NCBI GenBank assembly: GCA_940337035.1
Contig: OW679200.1
Location: 23,105,090-23,169,089, forward strand
Reading direction: 5' to 3'
Length of the DNA stretch: 64,000 bases
From: Agriotes lineatus
Taxonomy: Eukaryota; Arthropoda; Insecta; Coleoptera; Elateridae
Shown here: positions 1 through 12,422 of the stretch, in pieces
Numbering within the stretch: position 1 is the first letter of the stretch
Layout of the letters: every line of letters starts with the position of its first letter
The notes under the pieces: model-generated
Database searches by the model: none
The model's input: the letters and a program-made list of their open reading frames with translations, nothing else
What the model was told of the DNA's origin: nothing
Position numbers and translations under genes: made by a program

Positions 1-530
1 CAGCATGCGGTCCAGCTTGCGGGAAACAGGTTGCCTGTGGCAATTCATTCGCCGCTAAAACGGCCGACGTGTGAATGGTCTGGATGCGCCCAAAATGGCG
101 ACAAAGGCTGGCGCTTCAACAAACGCCGCTACGACGGCCAAACTAGCCCAAGTGATGTCCTACCTCAACGGAATCCTCGCACAACGAGCTAAAGGTAACA
201 CTCCCTTACGTGACGACGTAGAACCGGGCATGGAATTCCATCACACATACGCCTTGGCGTAATAAGATCGCCGCTAACGACACACACACACCTCCCTTGT
301 TCAATCGCCTGAGTAGAACTACCACTTAAGGCGAAACAGTTTATCAATTACTTGCTGAAGCAGCACGAGACGGGAAAAGGCTGACGCCCCCGCAAAGGGA
401 GGGAGCGCCGCACGAACACACACACTATCCGACCTCTTATTAGACCGACGGCTCTCGGATGAATGCCCCGCAAGGAGCGTTACGACGCTTGAAGTGGCGT
501 GAGCCAAAACGGCGTTACCACGTCACCCTC
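1..530. other. Unassigned GC-richer segment
   Basis: Base composition here is visibly richer in G and C than most of the window. A 63-codon open frame (71-262, plus strand, no ATG) runs through it, but it has no motif I recognise. The segment could be a retroelement end or unique DNA; I see nothing decisive. Confidence 0.3.
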
Positions 531-686
531 GACAGCCAATGGCGATGCGCCCAATAAAACAAATAAGTGCCGGTGACAAAGACAGCCAATGGCTAGGCGC
601 CCAATACAACAAATAAGTGCCGGTGACAAAGACAGCCAATGGCGAGGCGCCCAATAAAACAAATAAGTGCCGGTGACAAAGACAGC
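531..686. repeat. 50-bp tandem repeat, 3.1 copies, two CCAAT motifs per unit
   Basis: Three direct 50-bp units start at 531, 581 and 631, and a six-base partial unit starts at 681. They differ at only a few positions. Each unit carries CCAAT near its start and again about 20 bp later, separated by a GC-rich half-palindrome (ggcgaggcgcc in the third unit). This may be a promoter-like array inside an LTR or other element, but no coding neighbour supports that. Confidence 0.9.
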
Positions 687-948
687 GCGAGACCTCGCAG
701 TCACACCAACAGCGTAAATTCTAGAAGGTTTGGAAATCCTGCGAGCGCTAACACCCGATTGTCAAAGTACCAACAAAGGGGTGCCCCGGATGACGAGAAA
801 TACTGCGCTTGAGGCCAAATATGTGCAAAATCACTATTATGGAATTAGGCGATGAAGCCAAATAAGTAACTAAAAAGGTTTAACATACGGGCACGCTGCC
901 CTAAAGCCTAGGTGGCTAATTAAAATACAAAATGACCGGACAAATGGG
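687..948. other. Unassigned sequence up to the assembly gap
   Basis: This is mixed-composition sequence between the 50-bp repeats and the run of N. No long frame, repeat or RNA is visible. Confidence 0.3.
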
Positions 949-1048
949 NNNNNNNNNNNNNNNNNNNNNNNNNNNNNNNNNNNNNNNNNNNNNNNNNNNN
1001 NNNNNNNNNNNNNNNNNNNNNNNNNNNNNNNNNNNNNNNNNNNNNNNN
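949..1048. other. Assembly gap (100 N)
   Basis: Exactly 100 N bases. A round number usually marks a scaffold join of unknown size. The gap cuts the left arm of a foldback element, a typical place for an assembler to break. Confidence 0.99.
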
Positions 1049-1692
1049 GCGAATTTCTAACATAATTTCAGTTTGGAAAAATCAAGTATGCCTTGGAAAT
1101 TTTCAAAAAACCCATTTTTCTGTAAGGTAGAGTGCCTTTTATGTGACAAATACGACAAAAAGTTATTGATAAAAGTTGTTTAGAATCAACATTTAGGCCA
1201 CTATACCAAATTTCAAAATCCTCGGCCAACTTTGATTTCTCACATTTTCTTTCAAGTTTATTTCCCAATTCAAAGAATTTTATTTTTAACAAAGTTTTTT
1301 TATTATGAAATAAAAGCTTTGTTAAAACTATTTGTTTTTCCAATAAAAATCTTTGTTAAAAATAAAATTCTTTGATTTGGGACCTAAACATAAAATAAAT
1401 TGTGCGAGATCAAAGTTGGCTGAGGATTTTGAAGTTTGGTATATGGGCGTAGATGTTGATTCTAAACAATTTTTATTAATAACTTTTCGTCGTATTTGTC
1501 ACATAAAAGGCACTTTACTCTACAGAAGAATAGGTTTTTTGAAAATTTCCAAGGCATACTTGATTTTTCAAAACTGAAATTATGTTAGAAATTCGCCTTT
1601 AACCAAGCAGGGCTGAACCCCAAAAAATGAAAATTTAAATCGAAAATTATTTACCTTTCACAAGAGTCGTTTCACCTATCCGGGGGACACTG
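1049..1692. mobile_element. Foldback element (CAGTG family), left end lost in the gap
   Basis: The bases from 1049 to about 1310 recur inverted and slightly diverged at about 1345-1600, so the segment folds on an axis near 1325. The right end (to 1692) reads cacaagagtcgtttcacc, then cactg followed by TA. It matches the right end of the element at 58978-59675, including the block accaagcagggctgaac. The opposed small open frames in the two arms are mirror images of this symmetry and not genes. TA flanks and short CAGTG ends suggest a Tc1/mariner-type non-autonomous element. Confidence 0.75.
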
Positions 1693-2147
1693 TACTATAT
1701 ATAAATTGGGTCCAATCGTCTTATTTTGACCTCTACAATACGTGGTAGCTCTATGTCCCAGCAATTTTGAGACACTCTGTATGCAAAATATTACTTCAAT
1801 CAAAGCAAAAATATGCACAATTGATTTTTTTAACGTGCTCACGCTGTATATATTTGACCGGAATCATATTCGGATTCGAGCCTGGTAGACATGTAATATG
1901 CATGCAAAATCTCATCTTCCTCCAAGAAATAGTTTTTGAGCTCGAGTGGCAATAGACGGGCAGACCGACAGAATTGAGAACACATGTTTTTTGTCATCGA
2001 AGGACCCCGAAACATAAAGATCTGTAAAAATCTCGGAGGATGATATTTTCACAATTACAATGGGTACTCTCTTCGCTTGAAGCGAAAGAAGTAAAAATTA
2101 CAATTTCGCAAATTACAGTTTTAAGTAAACCTTGTGTAATTGACAGT
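1693..2147. other. Dispersed repeat end with conserved block, no gene
   Basis: At about 1960-2095 a cagaccgacag tract is followed by a block including acataaagatctgtaaaaatc and ends in gaaagaagtaaaaatt. Related blocks occur at 11105-11250, 41305-41440 and 41960-42130, always after an (ACAG/ACAC)-rich tract and ending near GGAAGTA or GAAAGTAAAA. This is likely the 3' part of one dispersed repeat family of unknown class. Confidence 0.45.
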
Positions 2148-2155
2148 GTTTGAAT

Positions 2156-3132
2156 TAGTGATGGGCTTATTCGAATAAAAAATAACCGGTTATCCGGTTA
2201 TTGAAATAACCTGTGTAACTCGGTTTTCGTTCCAAGTATTCGGATGAAAAATAACCTCATCCTGATACGTACTACGTGCCGGGTCTCAGCGACCTGCGAG
2301 TTATCGAAATTCTGTAAATAATACGTCATTCATAACTCATATAACCTTTTCTACGTATGTACTTGATTGACCCAAGTGAGGCTCGCGGCTGCTTGTTGAT
2401 GTTATTAAGACATTTGAGACTCCCAGTCGACGAGTTAAATTTATGGGGCTGTTCCTATTAAAGATAACGTTCTGCTGAGTATGAGATTTGCCGAAGCTGT
2501 GTTGGTATTAATTTATAACGGCTTAAATTTTTGCTTCGGAACTCGGTTGATTATGCCTAATGAGGGATAAACAGAAAGCGAAATAAGATTTTCCAATATC
2601 GTAACAGATTTATATTTAATTTTTAATAACGGAGCAGTCGGGACAAGAAGTGGATTTCGATGTTGAAAATTTTAAGTGTGCGTCCTTAGAACCGCGGAAT
2701 GCTGAACGTAGATAAATTATGGATTCTAAAATATACCGGTATGATGTGCAAGCGAAAAGGAAAGGGTGCCTACTAGAGAATTTTAGGAACTAAAAATAGA
2801 TTCAATAGATACTTTGAATTCGCATATTTATAATTTCTTTATGATTAGTATTGATATAGCTATTCTCAATGGTTTAAACTCCTTAGAAATCAAATAAAAA
2901 TCATTTATACAATTATTATAATTAACGATTAACTGAGTTCCTCTGCTATCTGCAAGTTACGATGCCGATGCAGATACCGGTGAACCGCCAACCGGCAAAC
3001 CGGCTGACTTAATCGAAACGAATCGAGAGCCAAAATTGATTCGAATGATTATTCAAATAATCAATCGGTTATTAATATGATTCGAATGCAAATAATTCGG
3101 TTATGAAAATTGTCCGCTTATGCCCATCACTA
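2156..3132. mobile_element. Non-autonomous hAT-type element, copy 1
   Basis: The element starts TAGTGATGGGC and ends GCCCATCACTA, an 11-bp terminal inverted repeat. It is flanked by a perfect 8-bp target duplication gtttgaat at 2148-2155 and 3133-3140. An 8-bp duplication with this kind of end is diagnostic of hAT transposons. The 977-bp interior has no transposase frame, so it would need enzyme from elsewhere. A related 962-bp copy lies inverted at 49248-50209. Confidence 0.9.
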
Positions 3133-3505
3133 GTTTGAATGCTTTAAAACGCTGTTTTAAATGGTAAGGTGTCCCACCATTATTTTACTTTTAAAAAAGC
3201 ATGTTGGAGCCTTTCTAAACAAAATAAACGTTTAATATCTGGAAACCATGTCTTAAGGAACAATGATATTCCTTTAGATTTATTCTAACCAAGTTATAAC
3301 ATGGAAAATTTGTATATAAATTTTGTTTGAGGTATACCTTTTAATGTCTAAATGCCAAAAGTTAGTATAACGAATTTAATATAAAATCCAAAAATATAAT
3401 AATATAGAGGGTGCTTCACTTAAAATAAGGAAGTGGAGGTAATTTCCCACTTCAAATAATTCAAATTTCCAGTATATTCCACAAACTAAATTTTCATATA
3501 CAATA

Positions 3506-3671
3506 CCGCGAGCGGTCGACGAATTGCCGAAAATTTTTGTCAAAGTGTATGAGTGTTTATTGCTTCGATATAAATTGGTCGAGTGCGACAGCACGAGACC
3601 AATTTTGAAGCAATAAACACGAATAAACACTTTGACAAAAATTCATGCAATTCGTCGGCTGCAAGCGGCAT
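3506..3671. repeat. Short snap-back (hairpin) repeat
   Basis: Left arm 3506-3585 and right arm 3590-3671 are imperfect inverted copies (for example tgtttattgcttc against gaagcaataaaca). The apex contains gtcgagtgcgacagcacgag. No coding capacity. It is one of several such hairpins in the window. Confidence 0.75.
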
Positions 3672-3983
3672 TTGAAGGACTATTCAACGAACAAAATTGA
3701 CATTTCTTAGTAATTAATCAATTTTATCACGTCCTCTTTGAAAATAAAAATCTGTTGACGTAAAATAAATTGTTTGTCAAATTTGACATTTCTAATATCA
3801 TATTTGATTAATTTTACAGGAAGTTAAATAAATGTCACAGGAAGAGAAAAAAATTGTCATTAAAACTCCGCTAGCGGAATTGTTGCACAATTTTACGCCG
3901 ATTGGTGGCAAATGACATAAATACTAAATTATGATTGGTGAATAGTTAACTTGAAAGGGGTGAGTTGAATAGTCATTGATATT

Positions 3984-4174
3984 TATAAAGTATAATCAAA
4001 TATTATTTTCATCTACTATGGCTATGGAATAGTTACTAATTTATGAATGCAACTATGTTTATAATTAAATGTCAAACTTGACATTTGATTTTTAAGTGAC
4101 TTATAGTTGCTTTCATAAATTAGGAACTATTTCATGGCCATACTAGATGAAAGTAATTTTTGATCATACTATAT
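3984..4174. repeat. Palindromic MITE-like repeat, about 190 bp
   Basis: Two arms (tataatcaaatatta... and its inverse ending ...gatcatactatata) meet at a near-perfect centre, gtcaaacttgac, around 4079. The whole unit is an inverted repeat with no loop to speak of and no frame. Confidence 0.75.
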
Positions 4175-4524
4175 AAATTCAGGTGTCCATCTTTTACTTT
4201 CACCGCCTGGTATACAATTATTATTATTATTATAAATATTATTATCAGCGTCCCGTATCTACTAGTGCACCAACTGCAGTAGACAATGTTTACAGTATAA
4301 AGTGTATAAAGTAGATGGAATATTACCTACTTTCCTGTATAGTTAACAATGTGTACAGACCAAGTCAGAAGAGCTAAAGTTTTATTCTGATATAATGTAC
4401 ACTTCTAGACGTACACTTTAACTCTAATAGTCAAAACGTGTTGTTCCACAATGATTATGATCCGGTGATAGTAGCCTAAGCTGTGACCTGTAATTTCCAC
4501 CCCAAAATGCAAAACATGGCATTA
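4175..4524. other. AT-rich intergenic sequence
   Basis: There is a short TTA/ATT microsatellite at about 4208-4247. Nothing else is recognisable. Confidence 0.4.
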
Positions 4525-5079
4525 TACAAGGTGGCGCACAGCCGACTGATACATTTTAAATCACTGTTGAAGTGGAAATATTTCTTTTAAAACAACGAAA
4601 CATGGATTTTATAATAACCAAAAACACCAAATTTAATTTTTTTAATATTCCAAGAGTCTGCGATCTGCGCCGTGTTGAACGCTGAGGACTTTTTGGAACT
4701 GATACTCTAACTCTTTCAATATTCGCAATGGTACGAATTTTTCGTATAGTACCGTGTTTAACATTAAATAAACAAACAACCCGTATTTTCCAATGTACTA
4801 ACCCATGACAATATTGTATTCCGTGAAGGTAATGCTGCAAGCGGTTGAATACCGAAATGCCGTTGAAAATTGCGTCTTGTCTGTGTAATGGATTTAGTCT
4901 CATAATAAAACCGAACTGCCGCTGTACGATGAACTAAGGTCCATTGCTCCATTATAATTACTAAACATTAACTTGAAAACTTACACTAACTGTTGCGAAT
5001 AGCGAAGTTTTGTTACCACTGTCACTTCGACAGAAAACAAAAAATACAATGTGTCAGTCGGCTGTGCGCCACCTTGTAT
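4525..5079 (-). mobile_element. Mariner-like deletion derivative with near-identical TIRs
   Basis: The ends are inverted copies of tacaaggtggcgcacagc, continuing as cgactga, with a TA on each side. The 0.55 kb interior keeps only the 5' part of a transposase (4556-4952, minus). This is an internally deleted Tc1/mariner-superfamily copy that could be moved only in trans. Confidence 0.85.
4556..4952 (-). pseudogene. Transposase N-terminal fragment (DUF4817-type helix-turn-helix, mariner superfamily)
   Basis: The minus-strand frame begins MEQWTLVHRTAAVRFY at 4952 and runs through QRHFGIQ and PSRNTILSWV. This is the typical N-terminal DNA-binding HTH of arthropod mariner-like transposases annotated as DUF4817. 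A frameshift near 4765-4790 moves the continuation to the next frame, where IANIERVRVSVPKSPQRSTRR and the following helix match the linker and second HTH of the family. The DDE catalytic domain is absent. Family assignment is from motif memory; the truncation and frameshift are seen directly. Confidence 0.8.
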
Positions 5080-6230
5080 TTAGATGCTCGCTTCAAAAGT
5101 TAAAATTAGGTACTTGAGTATTTTAAATGTTAAAAACAAACTAAAATACATTTTCTAAATACCAATGTTTATGGACTAAGGTTTTATTATACAGGGTGTA
5201 TTGAAATTTTTGTGATCATGGCTACTTGATAATTACACGTGTTAATGACAACCAAAACCCTTTAATAGGCATTTTAAGTTAAACTGTTGCTCTTACGCTT
5301 ATAAACTAGGAGTACATTATTTTTGTGTATTTTAATTCTCTTTCAGATAGTAACCTAAAATTTAAAAAATTGTTACAGATAATAAAGTTAGAGCTAGAAA
5401 AAGTTTTGAAAGATAGGTAAAGTGCCCCTTACAGTCACGTATAGTTTATGAAATTTTTCCTATTAGTGCAGTACATAATAGTAAGTACCTATACCAAAAT
5501 TCAAATTGATATCTCTATATTTGTGGAAATTAACAAAAAAATTAAAAATTAAAAATTTAACTTCAAGGCCCTATAACTTCTTACTGAAGGAACTTTGTAA
5601 GAATAGAGCCTTTTGGGCGTTATATCTTACATAAATATGCTCATATATACTGGTTGAAATAAAACGCGTGTTTGCTTTATGAACCAATATAATGAACTGT
5701 TTATAAATTTGTTTGCGATCGTAACCTACACAACACGAACCAGATGGCTAGATCGCAACAGTACTAAGGTATATTAGGTTTAATCGATTTATTATGATGC
5801 AAGGAATCTATGACTAATCGGTGTCCCATTCTTTTTGGGACAGCCTGTATATTTTACTTCACAGCCATGCATTCAACTGTTTATACGACTTTGAACATAA
5901 AAAACAATTTAAGACCCTCAAGATGATTTAGTCAAAGCCCATTAAAAGTGCTTTGCAAAAATTTAAAATTATACAGGGCGTTCCATTTAAAAAGTCGAAA
6001 TTGTTAAATTAGCAAATGTTGACCACCCTGTATAGCATTAATACCCAGAACAGCTACTCTACACTGAAAAGGCAACTTAAGAAGAAATTTAGTTTTTTGA
6101 TACCGTCTTCGTTCATTCAATTCTTTTCTGATACTTACAGCAGCCACCTAAAATTCACCATTTTCTGACATAAAATCGTTAATATTTTCAAAACAGTTGA
6201 CATTAGACTGATATAACTTTATATTTAAAC
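5080..6230. other. AT-rich stretch with acagggtgt-type repeat ends, no gene
   Basis: Several short motifs of the common arthropod ATACAGGGTGT type occur at 5190, 5845 and 5972, with an inverted counterpart (accaccctgtat) at 6021-6032. They suggest old small DNA-transposon remnants of which the 5972-6032 pair is the clearest. No coding frame is supported. Confidence 0.4.
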
Positions 6231-9200
6231 TAGCAAGATACCCGTTCTTCGTACGGGTAACAAATGTTTATTTTTCTAAATTTCAAATGAATTCTAGGGC
6301 GCCCCCCTCCCCCTCACTCAATACGCTAAACTAACAAACGCTGCAAAACAATATTGTAGGAAAAAAGGAAACAAAATTCTTTCGAAAAAAATCCTCCACA
6401 ACTTTTTTTATGCTTCACATACCCCCTGGAGATGTGTACGTAATTGTCGTTCACCTTGTATATATTGATAAAACTACAGTTTTAGTATAACAATCAGATA
6501 AAATTAAAATATATATGCACAAACTAAATATTGTATTCATAAATTCTATCAAGATAAACTTAACACCCTACCCTTTTTCAGTTTTCCCTTTTTACCGCTT
6601 CAGGGGTAACATTAAAATCCCTTAAACCCCTTTCTAAATATCTTAAGAATACATCTGTACGCCAAACAAACAATGTTCTAACTCAATAAACATAGGAGAT
6701 ACAAAGGGTTCTTTAATTCACCCCGAATCCAGATTTGCACCTTTAGGGGTTGATTTAGGAAAATCCTGAAACGTGTTTTTAGACATTCGTATTGGATACC
6801 TATGCATGCAAAAAACCAAGTAGATATCTTATCGGGTTAAGAGATATTGAGGAATTCGTGAAAACACACTTTACCGTTTTTCACCCCCTTAAGGGTAACA
6901 TTTTAAAATCCTTTAAACCACTTTCTAAATATTTTAAGAATCCATTTATATGCCAAAAAAATGCTCTAGCAGGTCTAGCTCAATAAACATAGGAGATACG
7001 AAGGGTTCTTTAATTCACCCCGAATACAGATTTGCATTTTTAGGGGTTGATTATGGCAAAATCCTGAAATGCGTTTTTAGACACTTGTATTGGATACCTA
7101 TGCAAGCAAACACCAAGTCGATATCTTATCGGGTCTAAGAGATATTGAGGAATAGTGAAAATACAGTTTACCCCTTTTCACCCCCTTAGGGGTAAAATTG
7201 TAAAATCCCTTAAATCACTTTCTAAATATTTTAAGAATACATCCATATGCCAAAAAAAGGAATGTTCGAGCTCAATAAACGTAGGAGTTGCAAAGGGTTC
7301 TTTAATTCACCCCAATCCAGATTTGCACCTTTAGGGGTCGATTAGGGAAAATCCTGAAATGTGTTTTTAGATACTTCTATTGGACACCTATGCAAGCAAA
7401 CACCAAGTTGCTATCTTATCGGGTCTAAGAGATATTCAGAAATTCGTGTAAACATAGTTTACCCCTTTTCACCCCTTTAAGATTAAAAATTTTCAAATTC
7501 CCTTAAACCGCTTTCTAAATAATTCAAAAATACATTTATATGCCAAAAAAGAATGTTTTAACTCAATAAACATAGGAGATACGAAGGGTTCTTTAATTCA
7601 TCCCCAATCCAGATTTGCACTTTTAGGGGTTGATTAGGGCAAAATCCTAAAATACGTTTCTAGGTATTTGCATTGATAATCTTTGCAAGAGAACACCAAA
7701 TTGATATCTTATCGGGTGTAAGAGATATTCAGAAATTCGTGTAAACACAGTTTACCCCTTTTCACCCCTTTAAGATTAAAAATTTTCAAATTCCCTTAAA
7801 CCGCTTTCTAAATAATTCAAAAATACATTTATATGCCAAAAAAGAATGTTTTAACTCAATAAACATAGGAGATACGAAGGGTTCTTTAATTCACCCCCAA
7901 TCCAGATTTGCACTTTTAGGGGTTGATTAGGGCAAAATCCTAAAATACGTTTCTAGGTATTTGCATTGATAATCTTTGCAAGCGAACACCAAATTGATAT
8001 CTTATCGGGTGTAAGGGATATTCAGAAATTCGTGTAAACGCAGTTTACCCCTTTTCACCCCTTTAGGGTTAAAAATTTCAAATTTCCTTAAACCGCTTTC
8101 TAAATATTTCAAAAATACATTTATATGCCAAAAAAGAATGTTTTAACTCAATAAACATAGGAGATTCGAAGGGTTCTTTAATTCACCCCCAATCTAGATT
8201 TGCACCTTTAGGGGTTGATTAGGGAAAAATCCTAAAACACGTTTCTAGGTATTTGCATTGACAATCTTTGCAAGCAAACACCAAATTGATATCTTATCAG
8301 ATGTAAGAGATATTGAAGAATTCGTGTAAACGCAGTTTACCACTTTTCACCCCTTTAGGGTTAAAAATTTTCAAATTTCCTTAAACAGCTTTCTAAATAT
8401 TTCAAAAATACATTTATATGCCAAAAAAGAATGTTTTAACTCAATAAACATAGGAGATACGAAGGGTTCTTTAATTCACCCCAATCCAGATTTGCACTTT
8501 TAGGGGTTGATTAGGGCAAACTCCTAAAATACGTTTCTAGGTATTTGCATTAATAATCTTTGCAAGCGAACACCAAATTGATATTTTATCGGGTGTAAGA
8601 GATATTGAAAAATTCGTGTAAACACAGTTTACCCCTTTTCACCCCTTTAGAGTTAAAAATTTCAAATTTCCTTAAACCGCTTTCTAAATATTTCAAAAAT
8701 ACATTTATATGCCAAAAAAGAATGTTTTAACTCAATAAACATAGGAGATTCGAAGGGTTCTTTAATTCACCCCCAATCTAGATTTGCACCTTTAGGGGTT
8801 GATTAGGGCAAAATCCTAAAACACGTTTCTAGGTATTTGCATTGACAATCTTTGCAAGCGAACACCAAATTGATATCTTTATCGGGTGTAAGAGATATTG
8901 AAGAATTCGTGTAAACGCAGTTTACCCCTTTTCACCCCTTTAGGGTTAAAAATTTTCAAATTTCCTTAAACAGCTTTCTAAATATTTCAAAAATACATTT
9001 ATATGCCAAAAAAGAATGTTTTAACTCAATAAACATAGGAGATACGAAGGGTTCTTTAATTCACCCCAATCCAGATTTGCACTTTTAGGGGTTGATTAGG
9101 GCAAACTCCTAAAATACGTTTCTAGGTATTTGCATTAATAATCTTTGCAAGCGAACACCAAATTGATATTTTATCGGGTGTAAGAGATATTGAAGAATTC

Positions 9201-10585
9201 GTGTAAACACAGTTTACCCCTTTTCACCCCTTTAGGGTTAAAAATGTCAAATTTCCTGAAACCGCTTTCTAAATATTTCAAAAATACATTTATATGCCAA
9301 AAAAGAATGTTTTAACTCAATAAACATAGGAGATTCGAAGGGTTCTTTAATTCACCCCCAATCTAGATTTGCACCTTTAGGGGTTGATCAGGACAAAATC
9401 CTACAACACGTTTCTAGGTATTTGCATTGACAATCTTTGCAAGTGAACACCAAATTGATATCTTATCGGGTGTAAGAGATATTGAAGAATTCGTGTAAAC
9501 GCAGTTTACCCCTTTTCACCCCTTTAGGGTTAAAAATTTTCAAATTTCCTTAAACCGCTTTCTAAATATTTCAAAAATACATTTATATGCCAAAAAAGAA
9601 TGTTTTAACTCAATAAACATAGGAGATACGAAGGGTTCTTTAATTCTCCCCAATCCAAATTTGCACTTTTAGGGGTTGATTAGGGCAAACTCCTAAAATA
9701 CGTTTCTAGGTATTTGCATTAATAATCTTTGCAAGCGAACACCAAGTTGATATTTTATCGGGTGTAAGAGATATTGAAGAATTCGTGTAAACACAGTTTA
9801 CCCCTTTTCACCCCTTTAGGGTTAAAAATGTCAAATTTCCTGAAACCGCTTTCTAAATATTTCAAAAATACATTTATATGCCAAAAAAGAATGTTTTAAC
9901 TCAATAAACATAGGAGATTCGAAGGGTTCTTTAATTCACCCCCAATCTAGATTTGCACCTTTAGGGGTTGATTAGGGCAAAATCCTAAAACACGTTTCTA
10001 GGTATTTGCATTGACAATCTTTGCAAGCGAACACCAAATTGATATCTTATCGGGTGTAAGAGATATTGAAGAATTCGTGTAAACGCAGTTTACCCCTTTT
10101 CACCCCTTTAGGGTTAAAAAATTTCAAATTTTCTTAAACCGCTTTCTAAATATTTCAAAAATACATTTATATGCCAAAAAAGAATGTTTTAACTCAATAA
10201 ACATAGGAGATTCGAAGGGTTCTTTAATTCACCCCCAATCCAGATTTGCACCTTTAGGGGTTGATTAGGGCAAAATCCTAAAACACGTTTCTAGGTATTT
10301 GCATTGATACTCTTTGCAAGCAAACACCAAATTGATATCTTATCGGGTGTATGAGATATTGAAGAATTCGTGAAAACACATTTTACCCCTTTTCACCTCC
10401 TTAGGGGTCGAATTTCAAAAAATCCCTTCTTAGCACTACCTTACATAACAAATTGAACCTTCCACCCAAATTTCAAGTTTTTAGTGCCAGTGGTTTCGGC
10501 TCTGCGTTGATTAGTCAGGGTTAATAATCAGCATCTGTTAAGCTATTAAAATATGGGCGCCACAATTTTCTGGGCTGCCTTGTAT
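6231..10585 (-). mobile_element. Helitron-like element filled by a 292-bp satellite
   Basis: Read on the minus strand, the 3' end at 6231 is CTAG followed by T. Just upstream lies a hairpin, acccgtacgaagaacgggt, the classical Helitron 3' signature. The other end, at about 10430-10585, carries the block gtttcggctctgcgttgatt followed by agtcagg, which resembles the 5' portion of widespread arthropod non-autonomous Helitrons. The exact 5' TC terminus is not resolved; I give the region where similarity stops. No Rep/helicase frame is present. Confidence 0.6.
6585..10420. repeat. 292-bp satellite, about 13 copies, in a 584-bp dimer pattern
   Basis: The landmark tgccaaaaa recurs at 6951, 7248, 7541, 7834, 8126, 8419, 8710, 9004, 9295, 9588, 9879 and 10172, a spacing of 291-297 bp. 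From about 8126 two variants alternate. One has agatacgaaggg with caaactcct; the other has agattcgaaggg with caaaatcct. Spacing alternates 293/291 as expected for a dimeric higher-order repeat. The leftmost units (6585-7500) are the most diverged. No protein coding. Confidence 0.95.
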
Positions 10586-12353
10586 AATCAAAAGTATTTT
10601 ACTAATGTGCACCGTCTTCGTATCTACAACATTTATATAAGCAAATTGTACGTAACTAAATTATATTGTCAACTGCAGTAATGAGGTCACAACAGTTAAT
10701 ACACAACATATGGTTACCACGGCCTAAATGCCCCCGCGAAGAACACGAAACCATGAAATAGCTCGACTTAATCTTAATTGCTGTTCTAAAAATAAACTGA
10801 TGCCACAGAATCGGTCCGCCATAGTTTTGGATACACAATTTAGTCTGACCGTAGGGGGCGCCATCGTTCAACCAAAATGACGAGGTTACAATGTGGGGTG
10901 TGCGAACTCTGTGAATTATCCACGTTTCTGACCTGGGTGTATGCGAAAAATTACGTATGGAAAAAGAAAATACACCTAGACTTAAAATTTGACGTAAAGT
11001 TCAAAAAACTGCATTTAATATTGTGGCATCGAGTGTATGAGGTCACAATTTTTGAAGCTGTCATAGTGCAGCGTGATGCACACACCCGAGGTCATAGTAA
11101 ATGCAGTACAAACACACATACACACACACAGACATAATTCGAAAAATGGTTTTTTCGGACTCTAGGAGTTCTAAAACGTCAAGATTCGTCAAAATCTCGA
11201 AGTCGATTTTTTTGATGAATACAATACTTTATACTACCGTATGCGAGAAAGTAAAAACAAAGTTGGAAATGTATTTTACAAAACAAAATAAAACCAAATC
11301 CTAAAAAGCAGTTTGTTTCTATGAGGAACTGAACATATTGTATTTAATGTCGGTCAAACTATCACAACAAATTTAAACACTAAACCATCATTCACATCAA
11401 AGGCTGAAGAAATTTCCATTTTACAGAAAAAACAAACATTTATTGGTCGTTTAATGATGCCTCTAAAGCATCACCATTTTGTTTATCACAACAATTATTT
11501 ACTTTCTTCCTACTGCTGCATCAATTCGAGCAATCGTGCTATTGGTGTTTGTCAAAAGGCCGAGTAAAAAAAGTTATAGGCTATAACCCTACAAACAATC
11601 ATTTCTTACAAAATTATTGTTCGATATTTCTGAAATTGGTGCAATTATATTGGCACCAAACTTTGTCGTAGTTTGAAAGAAATATCTTCTAATAAAATAT
11701 GCAAAGCTTTATCCACAAAGATTCCTGTAATTTACATTATTGATATTCTAATCACATACAAAAATAGTTCTTACTATACATTTTTTTAAAACAATTTATT
11801 CTTCCAAGATTTTGATATTTATTGCTTTAAAAAAAAAGTTATAATGCATTACTAACTTCTACATAAATTTTGAATCACTCTGTGTACAGGTAGAATTAAT
11901 GGCTATTGGAGATGTACTAAGAAAAAAAACATATACAGTTTATTTGTTTAACCCTTTCACTGCAGTAGACAGATATACATATATGCATTCAGTTTTTATA
12001 CGTATATTACAATATGTATAAATTCTGAATTTTATGACTGCAGCATCATGATATATTCTATTAATCGTTTGGCACTAACGCAATGTATGTTGTATACAGT
12101 GTGAATCAACTGAGCACATTAGAATAAAATGTATCGGGTCAGCATCTTCAATCTGGAACATAGAACATAACTTATGTCACATAAGTATGACTATTCTTGA
12201 TAACACTTAACAGTGCAGAAAGTAACAACAAGCTGTCTTAATATATGAAAAAACTAAAAGTGGCAAAATAATACCAAAATGCTCGCCTGTTGAAAAAAAT
12301 CAGCCGCATGCCAGCACGGCAACTCGCTTCTAGCTATTGTAGTATTGCATGTA
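10586..12353. other. Unassigned AT-rich sequence with one dispersed repeat block
   Basis: At 11105-11250 a cacacatacacacacacagac tract leads into ctctaggagttctaaaacgt and ends gagaaagtaaaaac, the same dispersed family seen at 1960 and 41305. The overlapping open frames at 10877-11304 lie over this repeat and look incidental. Confidence 0.4.
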
Positions 12354-12405
12354 AAGCCTGTATGACACGACGCTAAATTTTGTGCAAAATTTACTTGTAA
12401 ATTTT
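12354..12405. repeat. Inverted repeat, left member (pair at 17020-17071)
   Basis: Reads gcctgtatgacacgacgc, then an AT tract ending cttgtaaattttca. The reverse complement occurs at 17020-17071 with only one or two differences over about 50 bp. The pair brackets 4.7 kb holding the 42-bp satellite. Confidence 0.85.
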
Positions 12406-12422
12406 CACATATAATCTCATAA

